From NCBI GenBank assembly GCA_963759955.1, contig CAVXCA010000101.1, positions 1-64,000 on the forward strand: a stretch of 64,000 nucleotides of DNA. Reading direction: 5' to 3'. Positions 17,597 through 26,463 of the stretch are shown here, in pieces (the stretch's first letter is position 1; each line of letters begins with the position of its first letter). Below the pieces are notes generated by a model. The model was not told the DNA's origin. It did no database searches and worked only from the letters and a program-made list of their open reading frames with translations. The position numbers and the translations under genes were made by a program. The DNA is from Roseiarcus sp963759955. Its GTDB lineage: Bacteria > Pseudomonadota > Alphaproteobacteria > Rhizobiales > Beijerinckiaceae.

Positions 17597-18409
17597 ATGC
17601 TCGTCGTCGAAAAACTCACGCGTCGATTCGGATCGAAGACGGCGGTCGACGAAGTCTCCCTGTCGATCGAAGCTGGCCGATTCGTCGGCGTGATCGGACG
17701 ATCGGGCGCGGGCAAGTCGACGCTGCTGCGCATGATCAACCGCTTGGAGCGGCCGACGTCCGGCCGCATCGCCTTCGGCGACGTCGACGTGACGGCGCTG
17801 AACGGGCGCGCGCTCGCCGAGTGGCGCACCCGCTGCGCGATGATCTTTCAACAATTCAACCTCGTCGGCCGGCTCGACGTGCTCACCAACGTTCTGATCG
17901 GCCGCATAAATTACGTCGCGACGCTGCGAGCGGTCCTCCAGCTGTGGTCCGAGGAGGATATCGCGATCGCGCTGTCGGCGCTCGAACAGCTCGACATCGC
18001 GGGGCTCGCCGCCCAGCGCGCCGACAGCCTTTCGGGCGGCCAGCAGCAGCGCGTCGCCATCGCCCGCGCGCTGGTGCAGCAACCCGAGATCGTTCTCGCC
18101 GACGAGCCGATCGCCTCGCTCGATCCACGCAACACTCGCGTCGTCATGGACGCCTTGCAACGCATCAACCGCCACCACGGCATCACCGTGCTGTGCAACC
18201 TGCACTCGCTCGAGCTGGCGCGCGGCTATTGCGACCGCTTGATCGGCATGGCCGCCGGCCGCGTCGTGTTCGACGGCGCGCCGCAGGAACTCACCGACGC
18301 GGCCGCGCGCGAGCTTTACGGCATCGAGGCCCAGGAAGCGCTCGGCGACGGTCACGTCGGCGCGCCCGAAGGCGAAGGCGCGATGGCTCCGGTTTTCAAC
18401 GCCGCGTGA
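17597..18409 (+). CDS. phnC: Phosphonate ABC transporter ATP-binding protein
   Basis: A 270-residue ABC ATPase. Walker A GRSGAGKST is at residues 34-42, the Q-loop reads FQQFNL, the signature is LSGGQQQRVAIARAL and Walker B is VLADEPIASLDP. The sequence FNLVGRLDVLTNVLIGR is characteristic of PhnC. It energises import of phosphonates with the PhnD and PhnE proteins that follow directly. The start is behind a GAGGAGG ribosome-binding site. First gene of the phn operon. Confidence 0.93.
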   Translation: MLVVEKLTRRFGSKTAVDEVSLSIEAGRFVGVIGRSGAGKSTLLRMINRLERPTSGRIAFGDVDVTALNGRALAEWRTRCAMIFQQFNLVGRLDVLTNVLIGRINYVATLRAVLQLWSEEDIAIALSALEQLDIAGLAAQRADSLSGGQQQRVAIARALVQQPEIVLADEPIASLDPRNTRVVMDALQRINRHHGITVLCNLHSLELARGYCDRLIGMAAGRVVFDGAPQELTDAAARELYGIEAQEALGDGHVGAPEGEGAMAPVFNAA

Positions 18410-18444
18410 AGAGTCCCCGAATTACCCCCTGAAGGAGAGAGAGC

Positions 18445-19377
18445 ATGATTACCCGTCGTTCCCTGATGATCGGCGCGGCCGCGAGCGCGCTCGCCGCGTC
18501 CGGCGCGCGCGCGCAGGCCTGGAAAGCGCAATATCCGGAGCTGGTGTTCGCCGTCGTGCCGGAAGAGAACGCTTCCGGCACGGTCGATCGCTGGGGCCCC
18601 TTCATGAACTATCTGAGCAAGGAAATCGGCGCGAAAGTGACGCTGCGCGTCGCCAACGACTACGCCGCCGTCATCGAAGGCCAGCGCGCCGGCAACATTC
18701 AGATCGCCTATTACGGCCCCGCCTCGTTCGCGCGCGCGCGCATCATCGGCGTGAAGACCGACGCCTTCGCCATCGACGTCAACAGCGACGGATCGAAGGG
18801 CTACTATTCGGTGTTCTACGCGCTCGCCAAATCGCCCTACCAGAAGATCGACGATCTGAAGGGCAAGGCGATGGCTTTCGTCGATCCGAATTCGACCTCG
18901 GGCAACAATATGCCGCGCTTCGAGCTCAATCATCTCGGCATCGACCCGGAGACGTTCTTCTCCAAGACCGTTTTCGCCGGCAGCCACGAGAATGCGGTTC
19001 TCGCGCTCGCGCAGGGCACGGTCGACGTCTGCGCCAACTGGTGGAACGCACCCGACGATTCCAACCTCACGCGCATGCTCAACAAAGGCATGCTGAAGAA
19101 CGCCGACGGCTCGCCGATGAAAAAGGACGACTTCCGCATCATCCTGAAGTCCGAACTGATCATCAATTCGCCCTACGCCTATCTCTCCGATCTGCCCGAG
19201 GATCTCAAGAAGGCCATCCGCGAAGCGTTCCTCAACGCCGCGGCCAAGGACAAGGTGGATTACGACCGCCTCTCCGACGGCAAGAACCTTCCCTGGCAGC
19301 CGGTCGCCAACGCCGACTACGACAAGACGATCGAACTGGTTAAGTTCGTCGACTCGCTGCGCAAGAACAAGGCGTAA
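18445..19377 (+). CDS. phnD: Phosphonate-binding periplasmic protein
   Basis: A 310-residue solute-binding protein that captures phosphonates in the periplasm. The N-terminus TRRSLMIGAAASALAASG has twin arginines and looks like a Tat-type signal peptide. The mature part has FAVVPEENASGTVDRWGPF, YYGPASFARA, FVDPNSTSGNNMPR and the VDVCANWW block typical of PhnD. It lies 35 bases after phnC with a GAAGGAGAG ribosome-binding site. Confidence 0.93.
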   Translation: MITRRSLMIGAAASALAASGARAQAWKAQYPELVFAVVPEENASGTVDRWGPFMNYLSKEIGAKVTLRVANDYAAVIEGQRAGNIQIAYYGPASFARARIIGVKTDAFAIDVNSDGSKGYYSVFYALAKSPYQKIDDLKGKAMAFVDPNSTSGNNMPRFELNHLGIDPETFFSKTVFAGSHENAVLALAQGTVDVCANWWNAPDDSNLTRMLNKGMLKNADGSPMKKDDFRIILKSELIINSPYAYLSDLPEDLKKAIREAFLNAAAKDKVDYDRLSDGKNLPWQPVANADYDKTIELVKFVDSLRKNKA

Positions 19378-19382
19378 TCGGA

Positions 19383-19456
19383 TTACGGAAGACGGAGGAC
19401 GGAGGACGGAGGAGATTCCGTTCTCCGTTCTCTGTTCTCCGTCGCCTGTCCTCTGG
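19383..19456. repeat. Dispersed palindromic repeat (GGAGGACG type), copy 1
   Basis: A purine-rich run of GACGGAG units followed by a pyrimidine-rich run of TTCTCCG units, forming an imperfect hairpin between phnD and phnE. It shares an 18-base block, in inverted orientation, with a second copy at 23361-23442. In mRNA it may form a stem that tunes phnD relative to phnE expression. Confidence 0.65.
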
Positions 19457-19457
19457 C

Positions 19458-20333
19458 ATGTCCCGCTCCGTCGTCCGTTTGCCCGATCGTCAGCTCGCCG
19501 CCGTGCTCGCCGCGTATCGCGGCGCCGCGCGGGCCAAACGCTTGCAATTCTACATCGCAGCCGCAGTCGTCGTCGCGCTGATCGGCCTGTCGGCGATTCA
19601 AGCGGAGGTCGATCTGAAAACCTTCTTCGCCAAGATCGGCGGCTTTTTCAGCTATTTCGATCGCCTGATGACGCTCGACAGCGGCGCGCGCGTGTGGAGC
19701 GATCCCGCCGCCTGGTTCTGGAGCCTCAAGCGCTCGTTGCGCCTCATCGGCGAGACGGTGCTGATGGCCTATGTCGGCACGCTGAGCGGCGCGATCGTCG
19801 CCTTCTGCCTCAATTTTCTCGCTTCTCCGAATCTGACCGGCGGCGCGACGACGGTGTTCCTCACCCGCCGCTTCCTCGAGTTCTGCCGCACCGTGCCCGA
19901 CGTGGTGTTCGCGTTGATCTTCGTCGTCGCCTTCGGCCTCGGGCCGTTGGCGGGCGTCCTGGCGATCGCGATCCATAGCGTCGGCGCGCTCGGCAAGCAG
20001 TTCTTCGAGACCACCGAGAACATCGACATGAGGCCGGTCGAGGGCTTGCGCGCGGCGGGCGCCTCCTGGGTCGAGACCATCCGCTTCGCCGCTTTGCCGC
20101 AAGTGCTGGCGAGCTTCACCAGCTTCACGCTGCTGCGCTTCGAGATCAACGTGCGCGGCGCGACGGTGCTCGGTTTCGTCGGCGCCGGCGGCATCGGGCT
20201 CGATCTGATGGAGGCGATCCGCAAGTTCTACTATTCCGACGTCAGCGCGATCCTCGTCCTCATCATCGGCGTGGTCATGGCGCTCGACATTTCCACGCAA
20301 TATCTACGCCGCGCGCTGATCGGACAGGCTTGA
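19458..20333 (+). CDS. phnE: Phosphonate ABC transporter permease (first PhnE)
   Basis: A 291-residue inner-membrane permease. A hydrophobic segment lies near residues 33-50 (FYIAAAVVVALIGLSAI), followed by a periplasmic loop and several further membrane segments. The MetI-like coupling motif occurs around EGLRAAGASWVETIRFAALPQV, and FVGAGGIGLDLMEAI is typical of PhnE. It ends with a 4-base overlap with a second phnE gene, so the transporter probably uses a permease heterodimer. Confidence 0.92.
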   Translation: MSRSVVRLPDRQLAAVLAAYRGAARAKRLQFYIAAAVVVALIGLSAIQAEVDLKTFFAKIGGFFSYFDRLMTLDSGARVWSDPAAWFWSLKRSLRLIGETVLMAYVGTLSGAIVAFCLNFLASPNLTGGATTVFLTRRFLEFCRTVPDVVFALIFVVAFGLGPLAGVLAIAIHSVGALGKQFFETTENIDMRPVEGLRAAGASWVETIRFAALPQVLASFTSFTLLRFEINVRGATVLGFVGAGGIGLDLMEAIRKFYYSDVSAILVLIIGVVMALDISTQYLRRALIGQA

Positions 20334-21196
20334 TGACGACAACGCTGGCGAACGCCCCGCCGATCGACGTCGACGCCGTGAAGCGCCGCCACCCCTCGGC
20401 GTTCCAAGCCGACTGGCGCGCGCGCGGCGTCGCGGCGACAGTCATTGCGGCGATGCTCGCCCTCTATGTCGGCGCGTTCGTCTATTTCGACGTTCCCTGG
20501 GGCCGCCTGGCGCCGGGCGTCGTGCAGCTGGCGTGGTTCGTGCGCGAAATGGTCCCTCCCGATCCGGGCGAGCATCTCGTGAGTTACGTCAACGGGCTCG
20601 GCGAGACGCTGGCGATTTCGCTGCTCGGCACCCTGCTCGGCGCGGTCTTCGCGGCGCCGCTCGGCGTGCTCGCCGCGCGCAACGTCGTTCCGGCGGCCTG
20701 GTTGCGCGTGCCGGTCAAACGATTCTTCGACGCGGTGCGCGGCGTCGACACGCTGATCTGGGCGCTCATCTGGATCAACGTCGTCGGCCTCGGCCCGTTC
20801 GCCGGCGTGCTGGCGATCGCCACATCGGATTTCGGCGCGCTCGGCAAGCTGTTCGCGGAGATCATCGAATCGGCCGACCGACGAGAAGTCGAGGGGGTGC
20901 GCGCGTCCGGCGGGCGCGGCTTGGCGGAAGTGCGCTTCGGCCTGCTGCCGCAAGTGCTGCCGGTCATGGCCGGCCAAGTGCTCTATTTCATCGAATCGAA
21001 CGCCCGTTCCGCGACGATCATCGGCGTCGTCGGCGCCGGCGGCATCGGCCTGTTCCTGGCCGAGCAGATCCGCGTGCTCGAATGGCGCCAGGTCTCGTTC
21101 CTCATCTTGGAGATTCTGGTCGCGGTGGCGGCGATCGACTTCATTTCCGGCCGCCTGCGCGCCGCCATCGCCGGACGAAGGTCGGCGCCGCATTGA
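20330..21196 (+). CDS. phnE2: Phosphonate ABC transporter permease (second PhnE)
   Basis: A 288-residue PhnE paralog with the same architecture: an N-terminal membrane segment around residues 35-50, the coupling loop VEGVRASGGRGLAEVRFGLLPQVLP, and VVGAGGIGLFLAEQI. It begins inside the stop of the first permease gene (ATGA). Two phnE genes in tandem are common in rhizobial phosphonate transporters. Confidence 0.92.
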   Translation: MMTTTLANAPPIDVDAVKRRHPSAFQADWRARGVAATVIAAMLALYVGAFVYFDVPWGRLAPGVVQLAWFVREMVPPDPGEHLVSYVNGLGETLAISLLGTLLGAVFAAPLGVLAARNVVPAAWLRVPVKRFFDAVRGVDTLIWALIWINVVGLGPFAGVLAIATSDFGALGKLFAEIIESADRREVEGVRASGGRGLAEVRFGLLPQVLPVMAGQVLYFIESNARSATIIGVVGAGGIGLFLAEQIRVLEWRQVSFLILEILVAVAAIDFISGRLRAAIAGRRSAPH

Positions 21197-21239
21197 CCAC
21201 CTACACACAAATGTCATTAAACATCGCCAAGGGAGAACG

Positions 21240-21731
21240 ATGTCGAAAGCGGTCCCTGTCGCCCAAAGGGCGGGAAACGAAGAAGCGATCGTCGCGCGCA
21301 AGCGCGCGATGGCGTTGTTGGCGCGCGCGTTCGAGCCCGAAATGGCCGACCCGATCGCGCAGTTCTGGCCGCGCCATGCGGCCCGCGACCTCAAGCCGGT
21401 CGAGACCGGGCTCGTGATGCTGCGCGGCCGCATCGGCGGCGACGGCGCGCCCTTCAACGTCGGCGAGGCGACGGTGACGCGCGCCGTCGTCGAGTTGCCG
21501 AGCGGCGAACGCGGCTACGCCCATATCCTCGGCCGCGACGCGGGCCGCGCGCGGCTCGCCGCGATCGTCGACGCGCTGTGGCAGCGCCCGGCGGCGCGCT
21601 CCGATATCGAAAAGGCGATTCTCGCGCCGGTCGCCGCGCGCATCGCCGCCGAGAAGGCCAAGTCCCGCGCCGAGACCGCCGCCACCCGCGTCGACTTCTT
21701 CACTGTCGTGCGCGGCGAGGACGACGCATGA
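21240..21731 (+). CDS. phnG: C-P lyase subunit PhnG
   Basis: A 163-residue PhnG. With PhnH, PhnI and PhnJ it forms the core C-P lyase complex and helps PhnI attach phosphonate to ribose. Family blocks include RAMALLARAF, PVETGLVMLRGRIGGDGAPFNVGEATVTRA and GYAHILGRDAGRARLAAIVDAL. An AAGGGAGA ribosome-binding site lies just upstream, and the stop overlaps phnH (ATGA). Confidence 0.93.
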   Translation: MSKAVPVAQRAGNEEAIVARKRAMALLARAFEPEMADPIAQFWPRHAARDLKPVETGLVMLRGRIGGDGAPFNVGEATVTRAVVELPSGERGYAHILGRDAGRARLAAIVDALWQRPAARSDIEKAILAPVAARIAAEKAKSRAETAATRVDFFTVVRGEDDA

Positions 21732-22315
21732 CCGCGCTCGCTTTCACCGACCCCGTGTTCGAATCGCAGGCGGTATTCCGCCGCATCATGCGCGCGATGG
21801 CGGCGCCGGGAACGATTCTCGTCTGCGGCGAGGCGCTGACGCCGCCGGCGCCGCTCGAGTCTGCCGCCGCGGCGGCTTTGCTGACGCTGGCGGATTTCGA
21901 GTCGCCGCTGTGGATCGCGCCGTCGTTCGGCAGCGCCGTCGTCGACTATCTCACCTTCCATACCGGCGCGCCGCTCGCGCCGTCGCCCGACAAGGCGGCC
22001 TTCGCGCTGATCGACCTTTCGAGCGACGATCTGCGGCTCGACCGTTTCGCGCAAGGGAGCGCCGAATATCCCGATCGCTCGACCACCGTCGTCGCGCAGG
22101 ACGCTCGCTTGAGCGAGGGGCCGGCGCTGAGGCTCGCCGGACCGGGCGTTTCGCGCGTTGCGGAGCTTCGCGCCGCCTCGCTTCCCCACGACTTCGTCGA
22201 GCAATGGACGGCCAACCGCGCCGGCTTCCCGCTCGGCGTCGATCTGATCCTCGCGGCCGGCGCGAAGCTCGCGTGCCTGCCCCGCTCGGTCGTCATCTCC
22301 GGGGAGACGCGCTGA
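21728..22315 (+). CDS. phnH: C-P lyase subunit PhnH
   Basis: A 195-residue PhnH, the small-molecule-independent scaffold subunit of the C-P lyase core. Recognisable blocks are FRRIMRAMAAPG at the N-terminus, TLADFESPLWI, FHTGAPL and the C-terminal NRAGFPLGVDLILAAG with LPRS. Translationally coupled to both neighbours: ATGA with phnG and TGATG with phnI. Confidence 0.93.
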   Translation: MTALAFTDPVFESQAVFRRIMRAMAAPGTILVCGEALTPPAPLESAAAAALLTLADFESPLWIAPSFGSAVVDYLTFHTGAPLAPSPDKAAFALIDLSSDDLRLDRFAQGSAEYPDRSTTVVAQDARLSEGPALRLAGPGVSRVAELRAASLPHDFVEQWTANRAGFPLGVDLILAAGAKLACLPRSVVISGETR

Positions 22316-23457
22316 TGTATGTCGCAGTCAAAGGCGGCGAGCGGGCGATCGCCAACGCCCACGCGCAGCTCGCCGACAAGCGGCGCGGCGACCGCGCGAT
22401 CCCTGAGATTTCGCCTGACCAAATCGACCAGCAGCTCGCGCTCGCCGTCGACCGCGCGATGGGCGAAGGGTCGCTCTACGACCGTGAGCTCGCCGCGCTC
22501 TCGATCAAGCAGGCGCGCGGCGATCTCATCGAGGCGATCTTCCTGGTGCGCGCCTATCGCACCACCCTGCCCCGCTTCGGCTTCGCCGAGCCGGTCGACA
22601 CCGGCGCGATGACGGTGCGCCGCCGTGTCTCCGGCACCTACAAGGATCTGCCCGGCGGGCAGGTGCTCGGGCCGACCTTCGACTACACCCACCGGCTGAT
22701 CGACTTTTCGCTCGGCGAGGACGGCGAGACGGCGCCGGCGCCGACGGCGCCCGCCGACCTCGAGGCCGCCATGCCGCGCGTCACCGACATCATCGCCGGC
22801 GACGACATGATCGAGCGCAACCTGGGCCCCGAGCCCGGCGCGCCGGTCGCCGACGTCACCCGCGCCTCGCCGAGCTATCCGGCCCCGCGCGACGCGCGCC
22901 TGCAAACGCTCGCGCGCGGCGACGAGGGTTTCCTGCTCGGCCTCGCCTATTCCACCCAGCGCGGCTACGGCCGCAACCATCCGTTCGTCGGCGAAATCCG
23001 CTTCGGCGACGTCGAGGTCGAACTCTTCGTCGAGGATCTCGGCTTCGCGGTTCCGCTGGGAACCATCGCGGTCACCGAATGCCAGATGGTCAACCAGTTC
23101 AAGGGCGGCGACGGCGAGCCGCCGCGCTTCACCCGCGGCTACGGCCTCGTGTTCGGCCAGTGCGAGCGCAAGGCGATGTCGATGGCGCTGGTCGACCGCG
23201 CGCTGCGCGCCGAGGAGTTCGCCGAGGAGCGAAAAGGCCCGGCGCAGGATCAGGAATTCGTGCTCTCGCATTCGGACAACGTGCAGGCGACGGGCTTCGT
23301 CGAGCACCTCAAGCTGCCGCACTACGTCGACTTCCAGTCGGAGCTCGCGCTGCTGCGCGAGCTGAGAACAGAATACAGAGAACAGAAGACGGAGGACGAT
23401 ACACACTCTGTCGTCCGTCCTCCGTCCTCCGTGGTCCGAAACGAGGCCGCCGAATGA
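22315..23457 (+). CDS. phnI: C-P lyase subunit PhnI, with a repeat-derived C-terminal tail
   Basis: A 380-residue PhnI, the nucleosidase-like subunit that exchanges adenine of ATP for phosphonate. It begins MYVAVKGGERAI and contains QLALAVDRAMGEGSLYDRELAALAIK-like text, the TFDYTHRLIDFSLG block and the NQFKGGDGEPPRFTRGYGLVFGQ block. The normal family end is near LRELRTEY. The last 25 or so residues (REQKTEDD onward) are encoded by a dispersed palindromic repeat that also supplies the stop context, so the native C-terminus has been replaced or extended. Confidence 0.92.
   Translation: MYVAVKGGERAIANAHAQLADKRRGDRAIPEISPDQIDQQLALAVDRAMGEGSLYDRELAALSIKQARGDLIEAIFLVRAYRTTLPRFGFAEPVDTGAMTVRRRVSGTYKDLPGGQVLGPTFDYTHRLIDFSLGEDGETAPAPTAPADLEAAMPRVTDIIAGDDMIERNLGPEPGAPVADVTRASPSYPAPRDARLQTLARGDEGFLLGLAYSTQRGYGRNHPFVGEIRFGDVEVELFVEDLGFAVPLGTIAVTECQMVNQFKGGDGEPPRFTRGYGLVFGQCERKAMSMALVDRALRAEEFAEERKGPAQDQEFVLSHSDNVQATGFVEHLKLPHYVDFQSELALLRELRTEYREQKTEDDTHSVVRPPSSVVRNEAAE
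23361..23442. repeat. Dispersed palindromic repeat (GGAGGACG type), copy 2, inside phnI
   Basis: An AGAACAGA/GACGGAGGACG run followed by a TCCGTCCTCCG run, forming an imperfect hairpin. It is inverted relative to the copy at 19383-19456 and shares an 18-base block with it. It lies in frame at the 3' end of phnI and leaves the ATGA coupling to phnJ intact, so the insertion has been tolerated. Confidence 0.7.
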
Positions 23458-24332
23458 CCGCCCGCCCGTACAATTTCGCCTATCTCGACGAACAGACCAA
23501 GCGGATGATCCGCCGCGCGATCCTCAAGGCGATCGCCATCCCCGGCTATCAGGTTCCCTTCGCCTCGCGCGAAATGCCGATGCCCTACGGATGGGGAACC
23601 GGCGGCGTGCAGCTCACGGCGTCGATCATCGGCAAGGACGACGTCCTCAAGGTGATCGACCAAGGCGCGGACGACACGACCAACGCGGTCTCGATCCGCG
23701 CGTTCTTCGCCAAGACCGCCGACGTGGCGACGACGACCGACACGACGCAGGCGACCATCATCCAGACCCGCCATCGCATCCCCGAGACGCCGCTGACCGC
23801 CGACCAGATCCTCGTCTATCAGGTGCCGATCCCCGAGCCGCTGCGCTTCCTCGAGCCGCGCGAGACCGAGACGCGCACCATGCACGCGCTCGCCGAATAC
23901 GGCGTCATGCACGTCAAGCTCTACGAGGACATCGCGCGCCACGGCCATATCGCGACGACCTACGCCTATCCCGCGCGCGTCGCCGACCGCTACATCATGG
24001 ACCCCTCGCCGATCCCCAAGTTCGACAACCCGAAGCTCGACGATTGCCCCGCGCTGCAACTCTTCGGCGCCGGCCGCGAACAACGCATCTACGCGATCCC
24101 GCCCCATACGCGCGTCGTCTCGCTCGACTTCGAGGACCATCCCTTCGAGCGCACCAAGTTCGACGCGACCTGCGAATTCTGCGGCTCCGCCGATTCGTTC
24201 CTCGACGAGGTCGTCATCGACGACAAGGGAGGGCGCATGTTCGTCTGCTCCGACACCGACTATTGCCAAAAGCGCCAGGACGCGCGCGCTCGCGAAGCCG
24301 GCGGCGCCGAGCTCGCAGAGGCCGCGAAATGA
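23454..24332 (+). CDS. phnJ: Carbon-phosphorus lyase catalytic subunit PhnJ
   Basis: A 292-residue radical-SAM enzyme that cleaves the carbon-phosphorus bond of ribosyl-phosphonate phosphate. The unusual cluster motif is complete: C-x2-C-x21-C followed by C after five residues (CEFC ... MFVCSDTDYC, near residues 240-275). The N-terminal YNFAYLDEQTKRMIRRAILKAI and the MPYGWGTGG block match the family. It overlaps phnI and phnK by 4 bases at each end. Confidence 0.96.
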   Translation: MTARPYNFAYLDEQTKRMIRRAILKAIAIPGYQVPFASREMPMPYGWGTGGVQLTASIIGKDDVLKVIDQGADDTTNAVSIRAFFAKTADVATTTDTTQATIIQTRHRIPETPLTADQILVYQVPIPEPLRFLEPRETETRTMHALAEYGVMHVKLYEDIARHGHIATTYAYPARVADRYIMDPSPIPKFDNPKLDDCPALQLFGAGREQRIYAIPPHTRVVSLDFEDHPFERTKFDATCEFCGSADSFLDEVVIDDKGGRMFVCSDTDYCQKRQDARAREAGGAELAEAAK

Positions 24333-25102
24333 CCGCCCCGCTGCTTTCCGCGCGGGGCCTGTGCAAGCGCTACGGCGCGATCGCCGCCTGCCGCGACGTT
24401 TCCTTCGAACTGAACGAAGGCGAGGCGCTGGCGATCGTCGGCGAATCGGGTTCCGGCAAGACGACGCTGCTCAATCTGATCGGCGGCGCGCTCGCCCCCG
24501 ACGCGGGCGAAGTCGTCTACCGCATGCGCGACGGCGCTGCGCGCGCGTTGTCCTCGCTCAGCGAGGCGGAGCGCCGCGCCCTCATGCGCAGCGACTGGGG
24601 CTTCGTCCACCAGGATGCGGCGCGCGGACTGCGCATGGGGGTTTCGGCAGGCGGCAACATCGGCGAGCGCCTGATGGCGGTCGGCGATCGCCATTACGGG
24701 CGCATTCGCGAGAACGCGCTCGAATGGCTGGCGCGCGTCGAGATCGCCGCCGACCGCATCGACGATCCGCCGACCACCTATTCGGGCGGCATGCGCCAGC
24801 GCTTGCAGATCGCGCGCAATCTGGTGACGCGGCCGCGCCTGATGTTCATGGACGAGCCCACCGGCGGGCTCGACGTCTCCGTCCAGGCGCGTCTTCTCGA
24901 CCTCATGCGCGGTCTGATCGCCGACATGGGCCTCGCCGTCGTGCTGGTCACGCATGATCTCGCGGTCGCGCGGCTGCTTTCCCATCGCATCCTGGTGATG
25001 AAACAGGGCGAAGTCATCGAGAGCGGCCTGACCGACCGCGTGCTCGACGATCCCCAGGCGCCCTACACCCAACTCCTCGTTTCCTCGGTGCTGGCGGCAT
25101 GA
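24329..25102 (+). CDS. phnK: C-P lyase-associated ABC-type ATPase PhnK
   Basis: A 257-residue ABC ATPase that binds the C-P lyase core rather than a membrane permease. Walker A is GESGSGKTT, the signature is YSGGMRQRLQIARNL, Walker B is LMFMDEPTGGLD, and the switch histidine is in VTHDLAVARLL. It is coupled to phnJ and phnL by overlapping start and stop codons. Confidence 0.93.
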   Translation: MTAPLLSARGLCKRYGAIAACRDVSFELNEGEALAIVGESGSGKTTLLNLIGGALAPDAGEVVYRMRDGAARALSSLSEAERRALMRSDWGFVHQDAARGLRMGVSAGGNIGERLMAVGDRHYGRIRENALEWLARVEIAADRIDDPPTTYSGGMRQRLQIARNLVTRPRLMFMDEPTGGLDVSVQARLLDLMRGLIADMGLAVVLVTHDLAVARLLSHRILVMKQGEVIESGLTDRVLDDPQAPYTQLLVSSVLAA

Positions 25103-25818
25103 GCGCGCTTCAGAAGGGCGAACTGCTTCGCGTCGAGGGCCTTGCCAAGGCCTTCACGCTGCATCTGCACGGCGGCGCGCGCTTGCCCGTCGTCCACGGC
25201 GTTTCGTTCGCCGTCGCGGCGGGCGAATGCGTCGTTCTCGGCGGACCCTCGGGGGTCGGCAAGTCGTCGATCCTGAAGATGGCGTTCGGCAATTATCTCA
25301 TCGGCGAGGGCCGGATTCTTCTCGCCGACGGCGATCGCGCCATCGACGTCGCACGCGCGGGGGCGGCGGACATTCTCGACGCGCGGCGCCGAATCGTCGG
25401 CTACGTCAGCCAGTTCCTGCGCGTCATTCCGCGGGTCGCCGCGATCGACGTCGTCGCGGCGGCGGCGCAGGAGTCCGGCCTCGATCGCGCCGCCGCGCGC
25501 GAACGCGCCGCTTCGCTGCTCGCGCGGCTCGGCTTGCCCGAAAGCTTGTGGTCGCTGCCGCCGGCGACCTTCTCGGGCGGCGAGCAGCAGCGCGTCAACA
25601 TCGCGCGCGGCTTCGCCGGCGACCATCGCCTGCTCATCCTCGATGAGCCGACCGCTTCGCTCGACGCCGCCAATCGCGGCGCGGTGATCGACCTCATCGC
25701 CGAGCGCAAAGCGCTCGGAACCGGATTCCTTGCGACCTTCCACGACGAGGACGTGCGCACCCGCGTCGCCGACCGGATCGTCGACGTTTCGCTCTATTCC
25801 GATCGCGAGGCCGCATGA
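25099..25818 (+). CDS. phnL: C-P lyase-associated ABC-type ATPase PhnL
   Basis: A 239-residue ABC ATPase that pairs with PhnK. Walker A is GGPSGVGKSS, followed by SQFLRVIPRV, characteristic of PhnL; the signature is FSGGEQQRVNIARGF and Walker B is LLILDEPTASLD. Length matches the family. The stop overlaps the start of the hexapeptide transferase. Confidence 0.93.
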   Translation: MSALQKGELLRVEGLAKAFTLHLHGGARLPVVHGVSFAVAAGECVVLGGPSGVGKSSILKMAFGNYLIGEGRILLADGDRAIDVARAGAADILDARRRIVGYVSQFLRVIPRVAAIDVVAAAAQESGLDRAAARERAASLLARLGLPESLWSLPPATFSGGEQQRVNIARGFAGDHRLLILDEPTASLDAANRGAVIDLIAERKALGTGFLATFHDEDVRTRVADRIVDVSLYSDREAA

Positions 25819-26459
25819 ACGCCGCCACGAAGGTTCCGAACGCCGCGACGCGCCTCAGCGAAGCGCCGCTGGTGCATCCCACGGCCGTCGTCAAGGACAG
25901 CGCGCTCGGCCGCTTCGTCGAGATCGCCGAGCGCTGCGTCGTCACCGAAACCCATGTCGGCGACTATTCCTACATGATGCAGGACAGCGAGACTTGGGCC
26001 TCGCGCATCGGCAAGTTCGTCAACATCGCCTCGCACGCGCGGCTCAATGCGACCAATCATCCGACGTGGCGCGCGACGCTGCATCATTTCACCTACCGCG
26101 CCCACGATTATTGGCCCGACGCGGCGCGCGAAGAGAGCTTCTTCGACTGGCGGCGCGAGAACACGGTCACGATCGGCCACGACGTCTGGATCGGCCACGG
26201 CGTCACGATCACGCCGGGCGTGACCGTCGGCAACGGCGCTGTGATCGGCGCCGGCGCGGTGGTCACCCGCGACGTCGCGCCCTATACGATCGTCGCCGGC
26301 GTGCCGGCGCGGCCGATCAAGCCGCGCTTCGCGCCCGGAATCGGCGAGCGCATGGACGCGCTCGCCTGGTGGGACTGGCCGCACGCGACCCTGCGCGCGG
26401 CGCTGGACGATTTTCGCGCCCTCTCGGCCGAGGCGTTCCTTGAAAAACACGGAGCCTAG
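25815..26459 (+). CDS. Phosphonate-cluster hexapeptide acetyltransferase
   Basis: A 214-residue left-handed beta-helix transferase of the type found in phn operons (phosphonate metabolism hexapeptide family). The repeats can be followed from LVHPTAVVKDSALG through IGKFVNIASHARLNATNHP and IGHDVWIGHGVTITPGVTVG to VIGAGAVVTRDVAPYTIVAGVPARPI. It may acetylate aminophosphonates as PhnO does, which is inferred from context. Its 3' end overlaps the region upstream of phnM. Confidence 0.85.
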   Translation: MNAATKVPNAATRLSEAPLVHPTAVVKDSALGRFVEIAERCVVTETHVGDYSYMMQDSETWASRIGKFVNIASHARLNATNHPTWRATLHHFTYRAHDYWPDAAREESFFDWRRENTVTIGHDVWIGHGVTITPGVTVGNGAVIGAGAVVTRDVAPYTIVAGVPARPIKPRFAPGIGERMDALAWWDWPHATLRAALDDFRALSAEAFLEKHGA

Positions 26460-26463
26460 CGCC

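Noticed and set aside
15524..18355. A 943-codon minus-strand frame over the ParB-like, dehydrogenase and phnC genes
   Set aside because: Only the part from 17389 down to about 16985 is real, being the N-terminal half of the alcohol dehydrogenase. The rest is shadow.
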